Positions 60,154 to 64,000 of a stretch of 64,000 nucleotides of DNA are shown here, piece by piece. This stretch comes from Rhyzopertha dominica (Eukaryota > Arthropoda > Insecta > Coleoptera > Bostrichidae): positions 60,223,325-60,287,324 of the forward strand of contig QCXZ01000064.1 in assembly GCA_025024175.1 (NCBI GenBank). The letters run 5' to 3'. A program made the translations under genes and the position numbers. Under the pieces are notes generated by a model. It was not told the DNA's origin. It saw nothing but the letters and a program-made list of their open reading frames with translations, and did not search any database. Numbering within the stretch: position 1 is the stretch's first letter; each line of letters opens with the position of its first letter.

Positions 60154-60364
60154 GTTTCGTGGATAAGACATCGGGACCTCCATCTGCTTACAGTAGGAAG
60201 ATTTACGTATACCTCAGATCAGAGATTCTCCGCCATTCACAATCCTATGACGGAGAATTGGGCTTTGCAAATAAGGTACCCCCAACCCAGGGATTCGGGA
60301 GTATACGAATGTCAAGTAGGGACAACCCCTCCCATAGGCCATTCGATGTCGTTATCCGTTGTCG
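60154..60364 (+). CDS. dpr: Dpr-family Ig receptor, exon with second half of Ig1
   Basis: Seventy complete codons plus one base: VSWIRHRDLHLLTVGRFTYT (C to C' strands, with the core Trp), SDQRFSAIHNPMTENWALQI, RYPQPRDSGVYECQVGTTPP (E-F strands, with the D-x-G-x-Y-x-C Cys pairing with the Cys of the previous exon) and IGHSMSLSVV (G strand). Acceptor CAG|GTT at 60153/60154, phase 0; donor GTCG|GTAAGT at 60364/60365, phase 1. All these strings are diagnostic of Dpr Ig1, the DIP-binding domain. The following Ig2 exon is not seen before 64000. Confidence 0.94.
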
Positions 60365-61199
60365 GTAAGTACAATATTTTGAACGCAAAACTGAAGATTG
60401 AAGGTTTTAAAATGACAAGTAGTTAGTCAGAATATAGATACATATGTCTAGGATTAAAGCATAACCTTGTCAAAAACAGTAAAGTATTTATAAGGAATCT
60501 ATAAAATAACACCAGATCAAATTTGAGGATTTAGAGGAATTTTTATCAACATATATTTTTACATGTTTTTGGTGTGATTTTATTCGATATCGAGCTTATA
60601 TGTAGCCAACGAGACATTGTGGCCGTGTGCCACATTCGTAGCGTAATATTAACAGTATAAATTAACGTTTTGTACGAAATCAGCCCTTCATTTGTTAATA
60701 TGTCATAAATATATAAATATGTCAACTCGTCACATTTGGAATACAAGATAAGTTGTACAAACTAAATCAACACTAAATCACATTAAAGTTAGTGTCACGA
60801 AGATAGACATCGGGTTTTAATCTCAAAGAAACTGTCTTCATTACTACATAAAACACAGTCTGCGATGCTGTCAAGATTATCTAATGATCTGTATTTAAAC
60901 CTAGCAATATGCTCCTGCTTGTTTCATACCAGTTGAATGTGTGATTGAGTATGTATTTCCTCGTTTCTTCCAAAGTCTAGTAATGCAGGATGCAGTAACT
61001 TCTTAATATAAAAAACTGCGTACCTACTAAGTAGTGAAAATTAAAAATTTCAGTACAAAGGTAAGCTAAATAAATAATTCGTTAAAAACAATGTATTTCG
61101 GAATTTAAAGAACAAGACAACTTTAGAAGAAAATCTTAAGACGGCTAATGAACTAGCAATTACTACAATGTTATTTTTTGTTACTTAAAGTGTGGGATT
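60365..61199. other. Intron 3' of the Ig1 exon, no gene recognised
   Basis: Begins GTAAGTAC. AT-rich; no next Dpr exon (expected to begin with a Glu-Pro-type linker into Ig2) was found to the end of the window. Confidence 0.5.
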
Positions 61200-61478
61200 T
61201 ACCATTAGATCAGTGTTGTTGATTGCATTTAGTAGAGCGATTTGTAATTCTCCCTCATTGTTGTAGTTTGTTATGCCGTATAACTTATTTTTTGATTATT
61301 CCCAGAGAAAGAAGTCTAAGGGAGTTAGGTGTGGTGACCTAGGGCGGGAACAAATATTTGAAACGTTAATTTAAGTAATTTTGTACAGTCTGAATATTAT
61401 GCACGCTGACACCACATCTTTGCATTTACAATTAGAACTAGCTCATCTAAAACATCATCTATTTCATTTCTTCATTTA

Positions 61479-62809
61479 TGAGGCATGTTTTTTAAGTAAG
61501 TACCGTTTTGGAATTAAAAAAAGACGTGCAAAGATATCGTAATAATTTTATCTTACATGAAAGCCTGTACCTTAATCTACTTTTCTACATAATTTCCGTG
61601 AATATTGAGGCACTTGTCATAACGTGGCACCAGTTTTTGAATACCCTCCTCATAAAATTCTGCCGCCTGACTTGTTAACCACTGTATCACAAATGNTTCG
61701 ACTTCGTTATCGTCTTGAAGACGCTGACCACCCAGGTGTTTCTTCAAGTGCAGGAACAAATGGTAGTCGCTGGGCGCCAGATCAGGGATGTATGGAGGAT
61801 GATCTAGAGTTTCCTATTTAAAAGATTTGATGAGATCTTTGGTCCGATTAGCCACATGTGGACGGGCATTGTCATGCAGCAAAACGATACCCTTACTCAA
61901 CTTGCCAGGACTTTTGTTCTGGATTGCACGACGCAGATTGTTCAATGTCTTACAATAAGACGCTGCATTGATTGTCTCATTACGAGGCAGAAACTCCACT
62001 AGCAATACTCCTTTTCTGTCCCAAAAAACTGTGCACATGATTTTCAGGGCAGAAATTGTTTGCTTAAACTTCACTTTTTTGGGTGATGATGAATGTCGCC
62101 ATTCCATGGATTGTTGTTTCGATTCTGGTGTGACGTAGGCCACCCATGTTTCGTCACCAGTAACAGTTTGGTCTAAAAAATCTTCACCTTCATTGTGGTA
62201 CCGTTCAAGGAAAGTCAATGCACTGCCTAAACGTTGGGTTTTGTGCAAATCCGTCAACATTTTCGGAACCCAACGTGAACACAATTTCCGGTAATTCAAG
62301 TTCTCGGTCACAATGCGATACAAAACACTACGAGAATATTGAGGAAAGCAGTCGCACAATGATGAAATTGTAAAGCGTCTGTTTTCTCTCACCTTTTCGT
62401 TCACTTTCTGCACCAAATCTTCATTAACGACCGAAGGACGCCCACTCCGTTCTTCATCATGCACATTTGTGCGGCCATCTTTAAATGCTCTCACCCATTT
62501 CCTTACCATTCCATCACTCATAATGTTTTGTCCGTAAACTTCACAGATCTTACGATGAATATCGATCGGTTTTACGCCTTTAGCACTAAGAAATCGTATA
62601 ACAGCCCGTACTTCACAATCGGCGGGACTCACGATTGTCGGAGGCATCTTAAACACTCAGTAAACAACGTATACAATGAAGAATCAAACTGTAATGGCGT
62701 GAGTGCGTAGATAAGAGATGTAGGTAAGCAGCGCGCATGTGCGGAACGCCGACCGTAGCGCTGCGGTGGCGGAATCGCAAAACGGTACTTACTTAAAAAA
62801 CATGCCAAG
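61479..62809 (-). mobile_element. mariner (DD34D) copy 3, 1331 bp
   Basis: Third full-length copy, reversed. TA at 61477-61478 and 62810-62811. The left TIR starts TGAGGCATG (C to T) and the right end reads CATGCCAAG, so both outer ends carry point changes. Nested inside an older transposase gene. Confidence 0.94.
61577..62647 (-). pseudogene. mariner transposase with one nonsense codon (copy 3)
   Basis: Start ATG at 62645-62647 (MPPTIVSPADCEV). Reading frame is continuous from 62647 to about 61816, where the Trp of KSFKWETLDH is TAG. After the stop the frame resumes without a shift to NIHGNYVEK and the true stop at 61577. WVPKML block (normal Pro), GDETW, HDNARPH and the third Asp are present. 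One N at 61696 affects one residue. A single stop codon is the only break visible. Confidence 0.93.
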
Positions 62810-63150
62810 TAATTATTCAGAAGTCCACAACATACATTAAATTCAAAGCGGTGGTGATTTTGTTTTCCGACGACCAAATTTGGATTATCTTGGGACTAAA
62901 TGTAAAGGCCAACATTTAAAAAACTGGCTTCTTCTGACCTAGTAATTTCCAGTCGGCGTCCCTGGTCACTTTTGTAAATGTACGGACGATATCGATCTTT
63001 CTTTAAAACCTGCGATGTGCTAGATTTGAAAACCCCTGTTTCAGTTTAAATTCGCCTTACGGAGGTGTTCGGGTTCACAGCAATGCTTGCAAAAACTAAT
63101 TCTTCTCTTTGATCGTTAATGTTCTGTGAATTAACAGCATGTTTAAGATG

Positions 63151-64000
63151 TTTTTTTAAATGCACAGTAGTTTTTTTTTAATTTCTGTCTAAACGTGAGT
63201 AGGTCTTACAACATGTTTGTCTTCTTTCGGGAAACTGGTTTAAGTATTCAGCTTGAGCCAGTGCAGCATTTTTGTTACAAAGAATGCAAGTACAAAAAAT
63301 ATCGTACTTTTTACCGGCCAAGCAGTTCAAAGAACTGTTAAATGTTTTTGCAAAGCACACTATACTTAGACGAATGTTCAAAACAATAAATGCGTTTTGG
63401 TAATGCAAATTAATTCTAAACTATGTCATGTGGAACATCAAATTGATCAGAAAAAATAGCTGAATCTAAACTGACTTTTCTATCTCCACTAATAACAAAG
63501 TTATCCATGCATTCATGCTTGCATACGGCTGCTGGGTCCTATTTAATTGTCTTACTCCACGCTCATCTCTGACTATACTTCTTAGTGTTTCATACTCGTA
63601 CACCCAACCAAGCCAAATTCAGTATTATCTTCCAGCATAACCTAAAATTGATGGGCTTTTATAGAATATCCGTCATTTTCTTGGAGCTTCAAAACGACAA
63701 AACTCCCGTATCCAGAAACACTCCAGATGTACTCCAATATTCAGGCAGGTGCTCGGAACGAATTTCCCCGTCGTTGGCGTCGTTGTTTCCGAACAGGGAG
63801 CCACCTTATTTACCTTGGCACAAATTGAACTTGCGGAAACTCCACCTTCGCGAACACATACTGGATGAGAGCAAATAGGGGGAGAGCTGAATTGTATTCC
63901 GCGTTGGTGTTTCTTATCATTTCAGCTAGTTTTAACTCGAATGGTTTGAGGAACGGTGAGACGGAATTAATTAAATTAGTTTGCAAAGTTTGATGTATTA
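63151..64000. other. Intronic or intergenic stretch, no gene recognised
   Basis: 63560-63900 is GC-richer with an open + strand frame (63585-63878) that has no recognisable domain and is not a Dpr exon. Otherwise AT-rich. Confidence 0.4.

Larger units (their letters stand above)
61200..63150 (-). pseudogene. Older ITm transposase interrupted by mariner copy 3
   Basis: On the minus strand the N-terminal part lies at 62930-63150 (NPNTSVRRIQTETGVFKSST, an HTH like s.Rri..e.gvs.sSv; then KKDRYRPY) and the C-terminal part at 61200-61400 (PRSPHLTPLDFFLWE, the third catalytic Asp block; then LYGITNYNNEGELQIALLNA). Mariner copy 3 (61479-62809) sits between them. The order and orientation fit a single transposase gene split by insertion; the sequence right at the junctions is too decayed to prove continuity. 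Looks like the same broad class as the DD41D elements. Confidence 0.55.

Noticed and set aside
63585..63878. 97-codon open frame tested as the Dpr Ig2 exon
   Set aside because: No Ig Cys/Trp pattern and no Dpr linker; likely random open frame in a GC-richer patch.

Overview
The window is nuclear DNA from an insect. It is AT-rich and gene-poor, and it is packed with degenerate transposable elements. No bacterial-style gene organisation, rRNA gene or CRISPR array is visible. The only host gene I can recognise is a Dpr-family immunoglobulin cell-surface receptor on the + strand, represented by two consecutive coding exons (27382-27563 and 60154-60364). Their conceptual join gives the first half of the Dpr Ig1 domain followed by its second half, so bases 27564-60153 are one intron of about 32.6 kb. 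Upstream exons (signal peptide) and downstream exons (Ig2, C-terminus) are not recognised here. About 20 isolated N bases suggest a consensus assembly with unresolved polymorphic positions.

Layout. 1-6.4 kb holds minus-strand non-LTR (LINE) fragments, including a 414-codon reverse-transcriptase reading frame ending in a (TAA)n tail. 6.5-10.6 kb holds a possible solo LTR, a tRNA-like palindrome, the C-terminus of an IS630/Tc1/mariner (ITm) transposase and LINE C-terminal debris. 12.7-18 kb holds two LINE remnants, a decayed mariner and a 145-bp (TAA)n microsatellite at a LINE 3' end. 19.9-21.3 kb holds a MITE and a 5'-truncated LINE with a 12-bp target-site duplication. 22.5-26.5 kb holds a mariner (copy 1) and a palindromic foldback Tc1 element. 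27.4 kb is the first Dpr exon.

The intron contains two DD41D ITm elements in opposite orientations (31.1-32.5 and 55.3-56.6 kb), an 8-bp-TSD hAT-like element carrying Penelope-like (PLE) debris (35.0-36.35 kb), a short PLE insertion with a hammerhead-like motif (38.9 kb), a CpG-dense patch (about 40.0-40.6 kb), LINE remnants (42-45 and 49.6-50.3 kb), a full-length mariner with an intact 356-codon ORF (copy 2, 45.0-46.35 kb), a PLE remnant (47.4-48.3 kb), a complex direct/inverted repeat (48.9-49.6 kb), a foldback repeat (53.2 kb), a DD37E transposase remnant (58.0-58.56 kb) and a PLE 3' end with GIY-YIG tail, TATA box and hammerhead motif (58.56-58.87 kb). After the second Dpr exon, mariner copy 3 (61.5-62.8 kb) sits inside an older ITm transposase.

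The most interesting signals are the hammerhead-ribozyme-like cores at PLE termini, the foldback Tc1 element, the tRNA-Thr-like palindrome, and a mariner family of three equal-length (1331 bp) copies of which one keeps an open reading frame. Assignments rest on reading translations and repeats by eye; no database search was possible.
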